This document shows positions 1 through 7,250 of a stretch of DNA of 14,770 nucleotides, piece after piece. This DNA is from JBGOTP01 sp041476545 (GTDB lineage: Bacteria > Acidobacteriota > Vicinamibacteria > Vicinamibacterales > CAVVIG01), in assembly GCA_041476545.1 (NCBI GenBank), contig JBGOTP010000092.1, positions 1-14,770 on the forward strand. Direction: 5' to 3'. The notes under the pieces were generated by a model that was not told the origin of the DNA, did not search any database, and saw nothing but the letters and a program-made list of their open reading frames with translations. The first letter of the stretch is position 1. Every line of letters starts with the position of its first letter. The translations under genes and the position numbers were made by a program.

Positions 1-1188
1 GCCACGCTCGAGACAGCTCGCCGCCGGATTATTCCGGAGCTGGAGGGACTGAAACGTCAACAGAACACGTCGGGCGACGAGATCGCACGCGCCAAACGCA
101 TGGGACAGGACACATCATCCGTGCAGGAGGCCAACCGAGCCCGCGCCCAGCAGATCAAACAGCTCGACGTCCAGCTCGATTCCGTCAAGCACCAGCTTGA
201 ACGGGCACTGTTGGCGCTGCCCAATCTGCCGCACCTGAGCGTGCCGATCGGGACGAGCGCAGCCGATAACGTCGAGGTTCGACGTCATCTCGAACCGCGC
301 GTCTTCGATTTCGAGCCCAAAGCGCATTGGGATATCGGACCGGAGCTCGGGGTCATCGATTTCGAACGCGGCGCCAAGCTTGCGGGCGCGCGGTTTACCG
401 TGCTGAGTGGCGCCGGTGCGCGGCTCTCGCGCGCGCTCATCAACTTCATGCTCGACGTGCACACCAGGGAGCACGGCTATCGAGAAATCGAGCCGCCGTT
501 CCTGGTCAATACGGCGAGCCTCACGGGTACAGGACAGCTGCCGAAGTTCGAGGAGGATCTGTTCAAGATCGCCGGCGAATGGGATCTGTATCTCGTGCCG
601 ACGGCCGAGGTGCCGCTGACGAACCTCCATCGCGGCGAGATCCTCGACGGTCGCGACCTGCCGGTTCGCTATGCGGCGTACACGCCCTGTTTTCGAAGCG
701 AGGCCGGATCCTATGGCCAGGACGTGCGTGGGCTCATCCGTCAGCATCAGTTCGACAAGGTCGAGCTCGTGAAGCTCACGACGCCCGAACGATCCTTCGA
801 CGAGCTCGAATCGTTGACGCTGAACGCAGAGGAGATCCTGAAACGCCTCGAACTGCCGTACCGGACGATGGTGCTATGCACGGGCGATTTAGGTCCGAGC
901 ATGGCGAAGACGTACGACATCGAAGTGTGGCTGCCGAGCCAGAAGACGTACCGCGAGATCTCCTCCTGCAGCAATGCCGAAGCGTTTCAGGCCCGGCGGG
1001 CGAACATCAAGTTCCGTGCGGCCGGCACGGGCAAAGCGGAGTTCGTGCACACACTGAACGGATCGGGCTTGGCGGTGGGGCGCACGCTGATTGCGATTCT
1101 CGAGAACTGCCAGGAAAAGGACGGATCCGTGAGAATCCCGCGTGCCCTGCAGCCGTACATGGATGGACGCGAGGCAATCACGCGATAA
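1..1188 (+). CDS. serS: Seryl-tRNA synthetase (5' end outside window)
   Basis: Class II aminoacyl-tRNA synthetase that charges tRNA-Ser (and tRNA-Sec where present) with serine in the cytoplasm. The frame is open from base 1, and the first visible codons (ELEGLKRQQN, then AKRMGQD) belong to the N-terminal coiled-coil arm that grips the long variable arm of tRNA-Ser. 395 residues are visible and the family is about 425, so roughly 30 are missing. The serine-binding TAEVPLT segment, motif 2 (FRSEAGSYGQDVRG at 691-732, then IRQHQFDKVE), the ISSCSN segment and motif 3 (GLAVGRTLIAILE, from 1066) are all present. Motif 2 reads GSYGQD where GSAGRD is more usual, which is a mild variant. The ATG at 100 is internal and not the start. 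A tRNA-Ser gene lies 62 bp downstream on the same strand. The family call is very secure. Confidence 0.97.
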   Translation, partial: ATLETARRRIIPELEGLKRQQNTSGDEIARAKRMGQDTSSVQEANRARAQQIKQLDVQLDSVKHQLERALLALPNLPHLSVPIGTSAADNVEVRRHLEPRVFDFEPKAHWDIGPELGVIDFERGAKLAGARFTVLSGAGARLSRALINFMLDVHTREHGYREIEPPFLVNTASLTGTGQLPKFEEDLFKIAGEWDLYLVPTAEVPLTNLHRGEILDGRDLPVRYAAYTPCFRSEAGSYGQDVRGLIRQHQFDKVELVKLTTPERSFDELESLTLNAEEILKRLELPYRTMVLCTGDLGPSMAKTYDIEVWLPSQKTYREISSCSNAEAFQARRANIKFRAAGTGKAEFVHTLNGSGLAVGRTLIAILENCQEKDGSVRIPRALQPYMDGREAITR

Positions 1189-1221
1189 TACGGAGGCTGC
1201 GGCGGGCCTGCGCCCCCGTAG

Positions 1222-1246
1222 CTCGCTCGCAAATCTGGCGAGCGAG
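1222..1246 (+). other. Perfect 9-bp hairpin between serS and tRNA-Ser
   Basis: CTCGCTCGC (1222-1230) is the exact reverse complement of GCGAGCGAG (1238-1246), with a 7-nt loop AAATCTG. The hairpin ends 4 nt before the first base of tRNA-Ser(TGA). No U-tract follows, so it is not a classical intrinsic terminator. It could attenuate serS read-through or be a structured 5' leader of the precursor tRNA. The structure is seen directly; its role is inferred. Confidence 0.6.
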
Positions 1247-1250
1247 GGCG

Positions 1251-1340
1251 GGAGGGATGGCCGAGTGGTCGATGGCGGTGGTCTTGAAAACCACTGAACC
1301 GGCAACGGTTCCGGGGGTTCGAATCCCTCTCCCTCCGCCA
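1251..1340 (+). tRNA. tRNA-Ser(TGA)
   Basis: The acceptor stem GGAGGGA (1251-1257) pairs perfectly with TCCCTCC (1330-1336). G1337 is the discriminator base and CCA is encoded at 1338-1340. The anticodon stem GTGGT/ACCAC flanks the loop CTTGAAA, giving anticodon TGA at 1285-1287, which reads UCN codons. A long variable arm (the GAACCGGCAACGGTTC region) marks a class II tRNA, and the T-loop is GGTTCGAATCC. It sits just after serS, the enzyme that charges it. Confidence 0.97.
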
Positions 1341-1424
1341 ACTTCAGATCGCAAAAAAGGCGACGCTGTCGTTCGTGAGACTCGCGTATGGCGGTGGCAG
1401 AAGCTGCGACGGGAGAACGCGTGA

Positions 1425-3389
1425 TCAGTACGAGGCGGGTTCGTACTGCCGGCGGTTCGCCTCTGTCCACGCCGCGATCCGCTGGCGGAAGCGGGCCGAG
1501 CGCGCAGGCTCGGCCTTTGCGAGGTTGTGCTGCTCGATCGGATCGCGGTCGAGATCGTACAGCTCCTCGACGCCCTCGCGCAGGTCGAAGATGTATTTCC
1601 AGCTGCCCTCGCGCACACCAAGTTTGAAGTGATCCTCGGCGGCGTAGAAATACGCCCGAGGCGAACGCGCGGTATCGAACAGGCTGCGCCCCTGCCAATC
1701 CGGTGCGGCCGGGACTCCCACCAGGTCCGCGATCGTCGGCGCCAGGTCGACATGGCCCCCGATGCTCTTCGAACGCATTGCCGATCTGTAGAGGAGAGGG
1801 GACCAGATCATCAACGGAACGTGCACATCCTCCTCGTAGACTGATTTCCCCTGCATGTAGGAGTCGTGCGGATATCCGAATGCCTGCCCGTGATCGCCCA
1901 CGACAACGACCATGGTGCTGTCCTCGAGGCCGTCACGGCGGATCGCCTCGAACAGCCGCTCGATCTGGCGATCGGTTTCGTGCAGAACGTTCAGATAGCG
2001 CCCGAGGTCGTAGTCGTCAGGGCTCGCTTCGCGCAATAGATTGAGCACCGGCGCATCCGGCGTCGGCTCGTACGGATGGTGCGTCTGATCGGTCCATCCC
2101 ATCAAAAAGAACGGACGCTTCGCGTCCTGATCGATCCATTGGATCATGGCGTCCACCATGCACCGGTCTTCCACGCCCCACGAGGACAGCGCCGGCGAAC
2201 ATGGGAAGCTGTTGGAGTCGCGCAGTTCGGCGAAGCCGCTTCCCTGGAGGAAGCCCTCCCAGCCCGCCCAGCTCAGGTAGCTGGGCATCATGAACGCGGT
2301 CCGGTAACCGCGATCGCGAAAGAGTGCCGGTAGCGATGTCCTGGCCGGATGCGGGAATTCTTCCGTGAAGTCGCGGAAGTCGAGCTTGGGGTAGGCCGAG
2401 AGGATCATCGCGGCGAGCGAGTTCGAGCTTCGGCCGATGTGCGCATAGAAATTGTCGAACACCAGGCCACGCGCCGACTCCGCTTTGAGGTTCGGCGTCG
2501 TGTCGTAGAGACCGCCGCCTAACCCCGTCCATCGAGCCCCAACAGCCTCGAGCACGATGACGACCACATTGAGCGGCCGCCGAACCGCCGCCGTGGCGAC
2601 GTTTCGCGTGGGTGCGACGATGCGGCGAAGAACCACGGCCGGCGACGGCGGTTGCGATCCGAGCGGCGCGAAATCGGCGAGATCGCCAGGCGGAAATCGA
2701 TCCGGCATGCGAACGGTGTCGCCTCCGCTGACGGCCTGCCACCACGACGAGATGAGCACCCACTGCGGATTGTCGGCGACCCGCCGATCCTGCCTGGCGG
2801 CCCAGTCCGCGGCAAACGTGTGGTGTCCGAATAGGAGCCAGAGGCCGAGCGACGCGAGGGCGACACCGTCGCGCGCCCGCCAGGGGCCGCTGCGCGGCGG
2901 CACTACGCGGACCGTCGCGAGCACGAGCGCCACGTATGCCAGGGGCAGAATGACCAGTCCCGCCACGACTCCGCGTGTCAGGTACTCGGTGGCCGAAGAG
3001 CTGAGCATCCGTACGTCGCCGACGAGCGACAGCAGTGGATAGGTGACGAATCCGCCAAACACGCCAAAGACAGCCACACTGGCGACGGCATAGCTGCAGG
3101 ACAACGCAGCCAGTGCGAGGAAGCCAACCAGGATCACTTGTGTCGGCAGCCGTCGCGCGCCGACAAGCGCCAGTGCCGAACGCGCGACGACCCAAACTGC
3201 CGTCGCGGAGACCAGGTCGACATAGGAGATCGCCGCGAGCGAGCGCAGATAGCCTTCAGCAGCGTAGAAGGCGCGCACCGACGGAGCGCCCAGGTAGTAG
3301 GCCTTGACGCCAACGAGCACAACCGCCAGCCAGATGGTTGCCCACAACAGGCGTCGTGCCGCGAGAGTAGGCGGAGCAGGTCCAGCCAT
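1425..3389 (-). CDS. LtaS-like sulfatase-superfamily membrane protein (phosphoglycerol transferase or sulfatase-like hydrolase)
   Basis: A 654-residue protein with about five to six hydrophobic helices in the first 190 residues, then a large extracytoplasmic alkaline-phosphatase/sulfatase-fold domain (about residues 272-640). Visible metal and active-site elements are E281 (VLEAVG, matching the LtaS metal glutamate), the GRSSNS stretch with S321/S322 where LtaS has its catalytic Thr, H437/H438 (QTHHPY), D499-H500 (VGDHGQ), and the C-terminal GGHVDLAPTIADL block. The sulfatase signature C/S-x-P-x-R is absent, so a phosphoglycerol or phosphoethanolamine type transferase, or an atypical hydrolase, is likelier than a formylglycine sulfatase. 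I chose the ATG at 3389 because it begins just before the first helix. An ATG at 3512 would add 41 unconvincing residues and overlap the divergent gene. It probably modifies surface glycan or lipid head groups; the substrate is unknown. Confidence 0.8.
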   Translation of the reverse strand: MAGPAPPTLAARRLLWATIWLAVVLVGVKAYYLGAPSVRAFYAAEGYLRSLAAISYVDLVSATAVWVVARSALALVGARRLPTQVILVGFLALAALSCSYAVASVAVFGVFGGFVTYPLLSLVGDVRMLSSSATEYLTRGVVAGLVILPLAYVALVLATVRVVPPRSGPWRARDGVALASLGLWLLFGHHTFAADWAARQDRRVADNPQWVLISSWWQAVSGGDTVRMPDRFPPGDLADFAPLGSQPPSPAVVLRRIVAPTRNVATAAVRRPLNVVVIVLEAVGARWTGLGGGLYDTTPNLKAESARGLVFDNFYAHIGRSSNSLAAMILSAYPKLDFRDFTEEFPHPARTSLPALFRDRGYRTAFMMPSYLSWAGWEGFLQGSGFAELRDSNSFPCSPALSSWGVEDRCMVDAMIQWIDQDAKRPFFLMGWTDQTHHPYEPTPDAPVLNLLREASPDDYDLGRYLNVLHETDRQIERLFEAIRRDGLEDSTMVVVVGDHGQAFGYPHDSYMQGKSVYEEDVHVPLMIWSPLLYRSAMRSKSIGGHVDLAPTIADLVGVPAAPDWQGRSLFDTARSPRAYFYAAEDHFKLGVREGSWKYIFDLREGVEELYDLDRDPIEQHNLAKAEPARSARFRQRIAAWTEANRRQYEPASY

Positions 3390-3415
3390 TGTTACGGGTA
3401 ACGCTATGGTAACAA
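3389..3415. promoter_or_regulatory. Inverted repeat in a divergent promoter region (candidate operator)
   Basis: TTGTTAC (3389-3395) and GTAACAA (3409-3415) are exact reverse complements. The spacer begins with GGGTAAC, so GTTAC-GG-GTAAC (3391-3402) forms a second, nested palindrome. The site lies in the 59-bp gap between the divergently transcribed LtaS-like gene (start 3389) and the membrane glycosyltransferase (start 3449), where a shared regulator could control both. I could not place convincing -35/-10 boxes. The operator role is inferred from symmetry and position only. Confidence 0.4.
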
Positions 3416-3448
3416 GGCGAGGGGCCGCTGAGCTAATCTGGTCGCCGA

Positions 3449-4768
3449 GTGGCTGAGACCGAGACGCCCTGGAAGGCCGGACACCCGGCGCCTCACGCCG
3501 GCGCAGTCCCAACTCCGCATCGATTGGTCGTGATCGCCGTGGCGGCCGCGCTTCTCGCCGGCGCCATCCTTCGGCTGACGTGGGGCGGAGATATCGAGTT
3601 CAAGTACGACGAGCACTGGCTCTACGAGCGAGCCATGATGGCCGGGCGCGAGGCGTGGCCATCGCTCGGCATGCGATCCAGTCTGGCGGTCAGGAATCCT
3701 CCCTTGAGCGTCTGGCTCTTCATCGCTCTTGCCAGGATCAGCGGCGCGACGACGCCGATTGGCCTCGCCCGCACGGTTCAAGTCCTCAACGTTGTGGCGC
3801 TCGTGCTGGCCGCCTGGTTCGCATGGGCCGTCGTGGACCCGCGCGAACGAGAGCCCTGGCTGTGGGGTATATCGCTCGGGGCGGTGAATCCGATGGCGGT
3901 CGTCTTCGCGCGGAAGATTTGGCAGCAGTCCGTGCTGCCGATCTTCACGCTGAGTGCCGTCGTCGGTTGGTGGCACCGGGACAGGGCGTGGGGAGCTTTT
4001 GCCTGGGGGCTGGTCGGGGTCTGCATGGGTCAAATCCACATCTCGGGTTTCTTCCTGACCGGTGGATTGGCCCTGTGGGCGTTTGTGTTCGATCGTCATC
4101 GTACCCGCTGGATCTGGTGGCTGTCCGGCTGCGCCGTCGGCATCGTGCCGATGGTGCCCTGGCTCCTGTACGTGCCGGGCGCGTTCGCAGCCAGGAGCGG
4201 CGGGTCGCTCGCGGTCAGCCGGCTGTTCTTGCCGGTCTACTTTGCGTATTGGTTGATCGAACCGCTCGGCGTCGGTCTGTGGTACTCGCTCGGCGCGCAT
4301 TTCAGGACATTTCTTTCGAGCGGCCCCGGCAATTTCGTGGGAATTCTTCACGTGCTCGCGATTCTGCTTGGTGCGGTGTTGTTCTCGTCGGTGATTGTGC
4401 GATGGCGGCGGCAAGGCGCGCAGTGGCGTCGACTGTTCCCCGGCGAGAACGCGACAGCGTTCACGGCCAACGCCGTGTTCCTGGGATGCGGCGCCTTGAT
4501 GACCATCTCGATGCTGGCGATTCACCGGCATTACGTCAATGTGACGTTCCCCATCGAATTCGTCTGGCTGGCGTATCTGGTGGTCGGTCCCGGCGTCGAC
4601 CACGCGTGGAAACGCGCCGGGAGGCGAACTCTCGCCGCCCTTTGCCTCGTCGAGCTCCTGATTTCCGCGAGCTTCCTGCGTTACGTTCACGTTCACGGCG
4701 GCGCGCCGGGCGCGGACTACGGCGTGGCGTACAGTGCACAGCCGCCCGACCAAACGTTCCAGCCCTGA
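3449..4768 (+). CDS. GT-C fold membrane glycosyltransferase (ArnT/PMT, GT39-like)
   Basis: A 439-residue polytopic membrane protein with a short cytoplasmic N-terminus and about ten hydrophobic segments starting near residue 25 (LVVIAVAAALLAGAILRL). Just after helix 1 is KYDEHWLY, with D54-E55. This acidic pair in the first outer loop is the hallmark of GT-C enzymes that use polyprenyl-phosphate sugars (PMT/ArnT/GT39 group). The predicted role is transfer of a sugar from a lipid-phosphate donor to a glycan, lipid or protein on the outer face of the inner membrane. The start is GTG 3449; no ATG precedes the first helix. It diverges from the LtaS-like gene and converges with the flippase gene, whose stop lies 35 bp away. 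Acceptor and sugar cannot be read from sequence, and overall family similarity is weak beyond the D-E motif and topology. Confidence 0.7.
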   Translation: MAETETPWKAGHPAPHAGAVPTPHRLVVIAVAAALLAGAILRLTWGGDIEFKYDEHWLYERAMMAGREAWPSLGMRSSLAVRNPPLSVWLFIALARISGATTPIGLARTVQVLNVVALVLAAWFAWAVVDPREREPWLWGISLGAVNPMAVVFARKIWQQSVLPIFTLSAVVGWWHRDRAWGAFAWGLVGVCMGQIHISGFFLTGGLALWAFVFDRHRTRWIWWLSGCAVGIVPMVPWLLYVPGAFAARSGGSLAVSRLFLPVYFAYWLIEPLGVGLWYSLGAHFRTFLSSGPGNFVGILHVLAILLGAVLFSSVIVRWRRQGAQWRRLFPGENATAFTANAVFLGCGALMTISMLAIHRHYVNVTFPIEFVWLAYLVVGPGVDHAWKRAGRRTLAALCLVELLISASFLRYVHVHGGAPGADYGVAYSAQPPDQTFQP

Positions 4769-4803
4769 GCCCGCCGAGCGGTCGTGACGCCCGCCGTTGT
4801 CGT

Positions 4804-6075
4804 TTATCCCCGGGCCGATGCGAGCCGTTGCGCATCGAACATGCGCGCGCGAAGAGCCCACGCGCACCCGGCAGTAACCAGCACTTCGGTCCAGAGCGTC
4901 GCCCATGCCGCGCCTTCGATGGAGAGCGCGGGTATCAGCTTGATGTTGAGCGCCACGTTGAGCACGAGCGCCAGGCCACAGACCGCGGCGTACGCGCGTT
5001 GTCCGTGCCACCCGATGAGCTGGTGCGTCAGCACGGAGTTGAGCGACATCAGCGGGAACGACAGCATCAGGATGCGGAATGCAGCGACGCCGCCGACGTA
5101 GCTGGCGCCGTACACGACTGGCACGAGCCAGCCGGCCGTCATCCATGCAATCGCGGCCACGCCTACCCCCAAGGACGTCAATGCGAACGACACACGCCGC
5201 AGTGGACGCGTATCGTCGGCCTGGCATAACACGGGAAGGGCCACGGCCATCACGGCTGCGGGGAGGAGGCGGACGGCTTCGAGAAGCCTGAACGCTGCGT
5301 TGTACAGGGCGACCGCTTCGGTGCCGCGCCATTGGTCCACCAGAAATACATCGATGCGGAAATACAGAGCCGACAGCAGCATACCGGCGCCGATCGGGAA
5401 GACGTCGCGCCAGAATTCGCTGACGAGCGGTACTCGTGCCTGCGTTCCCGCGGAGGGACGCGCCACCGCCGCCCGACGAGCGAGGCGTTGGGAGATCCAG
5501 ATCGTAAAGACGAACGTTCCGAGGACCGGCAGCAGGGTGGCCGTGGCGAGCACGGTGAGATTGGTGGTCCACCACAGCGCCAGCAATACTGCGCCGAGGG
5601 TCGTGGTCCGTTGCCACAGTGTCAGCGACGACTCGATATCGCTGCGGCCAACTCCGCGGAAGAAGTAGTGCAGGAAGTCGACGAGCGCGCTGAGAATGTA
5701 CGCGAGCGCAAACAGCAGGATGGGCACTTGCTGTGCCCTGTAGCGCGAGGCCAGCACGCCAACAACCACCAGCGCTGTGGCGACGGCTGACGTACCGAGT
5801 CGGACCCCAAACCATCTCCTGAGGATGAACGGCGCCTGATCAGGGCGCTGGGCAACCGTTCGGGCCATATGCAGCGGGATGCCAAAGTCCGTCGCGAGTC
5901 CGACGAGCCCGCCGAATACCGACGCCAGCGAGAAGATCCCGAATGACTGTTGCGACAGCCGTCGCGCGGCGACGACCGTGACCGCGAACATCGCGACTTT
6001 GCCGGCGACATCGGACCCGGCGCGGTAGGCGACAAGCGCCGCGTATTTCAGCGTGTGCTTCGGGATTGGCTTCAC
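4804..6075 (-). CDS. Wzx-like polysaccharide flippase (MOP/MATE superfamily)
   Basis: A 423-residue protein, nearly all hydrophobic helices (about 12), with the typical opening of the polysaccharide-biosynthesis family: helix 1 region KVAMFAVTVVAARRLSQQSFGIFSLA, then GLVGLATDFGIPLHMAR. The family moves undecaprenyl-linked oligosaccharide units across the inner membrane for O-antigen, capsule or exopolysaccharide. I chose GTG 6075, preceded closely by GAAGGG and placed right before the conserved start of helix 1. The ATG at 6186 would add 37 polar residues and overlap the divergent glycosyltransferase by 84 nt, but it is not excluded. The three GT4 genes begin 27 bp away on the other strand, which suggests one glycan assembly module. 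Family assignment is good; the glycan is unknown. Confidence 0.82.
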   Translation of the reverse strand: MKPIPKHTLKYAALVAYRAGSDVAGKVAMFAVTVVAARRLSQQSFGIFSLASVFGGLVGLATDFGIPLHMARTVAQRPDQAPFILRRWFGVRLGTSAVATALVVVGVLASRYRAQQVPILLFALAYILSALVDFLHYFFRGVGRSDIESSLTLWQRTTTLGAVLLALWWTTNLTVLATATLLPVLGTFVFTIWISQRLARRAAVARPSAGTQARVPLVSEFWRDVFPIGAGMLLSALYFRIDVFLVDQWRGTEAVALYNAAFRLLEAVRLLPAAVMAVALPVLCQADDTRPLRRVSFALTSLGVGVAAIAWMTAGWLVPVVYGASYVGGVAAFRILMLSFPLMSLNSVLTHQLIGWHGQRAYAAVCGLALVLNVALNIKLIPALSIEGAAWATLWTEVLVTAGCAWALRARMFDAQRLASARG

Positions 6076-6102
6076 AAGCCCTTCAAGGTAACGTACCACG
6101 TC

Positions 6103-7245
6103 ATGAGCGCGGTAATCGGTGTCGACGCGCGCACGGTCGAAGCCACGCCGAACGGGCTGGGCACGTACGCTCGACAACTCGTTCATGCCCTGACGCGGGT
6201 TGATACCAGGAACCTGTACGTGATCATTCGTCGCCCAGATAGCGGGCCGCCGATTGCGGCAGGGCCGAACGTTCGCGAAGTGTTCCTGCCGGGGGATCCG
6301 AGCACACCGAGTCTAGGGCGCGGCATTTCGCGCCTCGGCCTCGATCTCTATCACAGCCTGCATCATTTCTTGCCTGTGGGACTGCGGGTGCCGCACGTCG
6401 TTCTCACGCTGCACGATCTTATCTGGCTTGAACATCGCCGCCTGATCCGCGGCGGGCGATTCGGGTCCTTCACTCGAACCGTGACGCACGCGTACGCGCG
6501 CGCGGCCATGAGTTACGCGATCCATCGTGCGGATCGCGTGATTGCCATCTCCGAGTACAGCCGATCGCGCGCGCTCGCGTACTTTGGCGTCAGCCCGTCG
6601 CGCATCGAGGTCGTTCATCATGGCGTCGACCACGCCGCGTTTCCGCCCGGGCACGCGCCCGTTGAGCCGACCGGCAGCTCCGCGTATTTCCTCTGCCTTG
6701 GGAACAGCAGGCCCTACAAGAACCTCGCCACCGCGCTCGGGGCCTTTGCGCTCTGTGCGCGCGACGTGCCGGCGGCAAGGCTTGTCGTCACCGGCCGCGG
6801 CGACTCCACGGCTGAACTGCGCAGCCTCGCCCGACACCTGGGAGTCGATGCGCGCGTGACATTCACGGGATCGGTGGACCACGCCAGGCTGCTCGAGCTT
6901 CTGCACGGCGCCCTGGCTCTGGTCTTGCCGTCGCTCGTCGAGGGATTTGGACTTCCGATGCTCGAAGCGATGTCGGCCGGGTGCCCGGTTGTGGCGTCGA
7001 GCTGTCCGACGCTGGTGGAGATTGGTGGAAACGCCGCCCTGTTCTGTGACCCCACACGGCCCGAGGAGTTCGCCGCCGCGATGTCGCGGCTCGTCGAGGA
7101 CGAAACGGTAAGGTCCGATCTGCGCCGTCGAGGGATCGAGCGTGCCGCGGGCTTCAGTTGGACAGCGTGTGCGAACCGCACGCTGGCCATTTACGAACGG
7201 TTGCTCGCATCTACGACCGCCATTGGCGCGAGCGCCGCGAAGTAA
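6103..7245 (+). CDS. Glycosyltransferase family 4 (GT-B), first of three
   Basis: A 380-residue soluble or peripheral GT-B glycosyltransferase that transfers a sugar from a nucleotide-sugar donor to a lipid-linked glycan at the cytoplasmic membrane face. The N-terminal Rossmann half opens with IGVDARTVEATPNGLGTYA (glycine-rich acceptor-side loop) and contains TLHDLIW (about 102-108). The C-terminal half has CLGNSRPYKNL (K206), VVTGRG and the E-x7-E nucleotide-sugar motif in SLVEGFGLPMLEA (E280, E288). ATG 6103 places the first beta strand right at the start. The longer frame from 5950 adds residues that only mirror the flippase gene. The Shine-Dalgarno is poor: AAGG at 6085-6088 is 14 nt away. 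It is closely similar in layout to the next gene, suggesting an old duplication. The sugar specificity is not readable. Confidence 0.9.
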   Translation: MSAVIGVDARTVEATPNGLGTYARQLVHALTRVDTRNLYVIIRRPDSGPPIAAGPNVREVFLPGDPSTPSLGRGISRLGLDLYHSLHHFLPVGLRVPHVVLTLHDLIWLEHRRLIRGGRFGSFTRTVTHAYARAAMSYAIHRADRVIAISEYSRSRALAYFGVSPSRIEVVHHGVDHAAFPPGHAPVEPTGSSAYFLCLGNSRPYKNLATALGAFALCARDVPAARLVVTGRGDSTAELRSLARHLGVDARVTFTGSVDHARLLELLHGALALVLPSLVEGFGLPMLEAMSAGCPVVASSCPTLVEIGGNAALFCDPTRPEEFAAAMSRLVEDETVRSDLRRRGIERAAGFSWTACANRTLAIYERLLASTTAIGASAAK

Positions 7246-7250
7246 TTCCC

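Noticed and set aside
115..747. 210-codon minus-strand frame over serS
   Set aside because: It is antisense to the SerRS catalytic domain and has no recognisable protein features.
3580..5229. 549-codon plus-strand frame overlapping the GT-C gene
   Set aside because: It is a +1 shadow of the GT-C gene that runs on into the antisense of the flippase. The composition is Arg-rich and nothing is recognisable.
3404..5815. Very long open frame (803 codons) on the minus strand
   Set aside because: It lies opposite the membrane glycosyltransferase and across the flippase in another frame. Its product is Arg/Pro/Gly-rich with no recognisable domain, a common artefact in GC-rich DNA.
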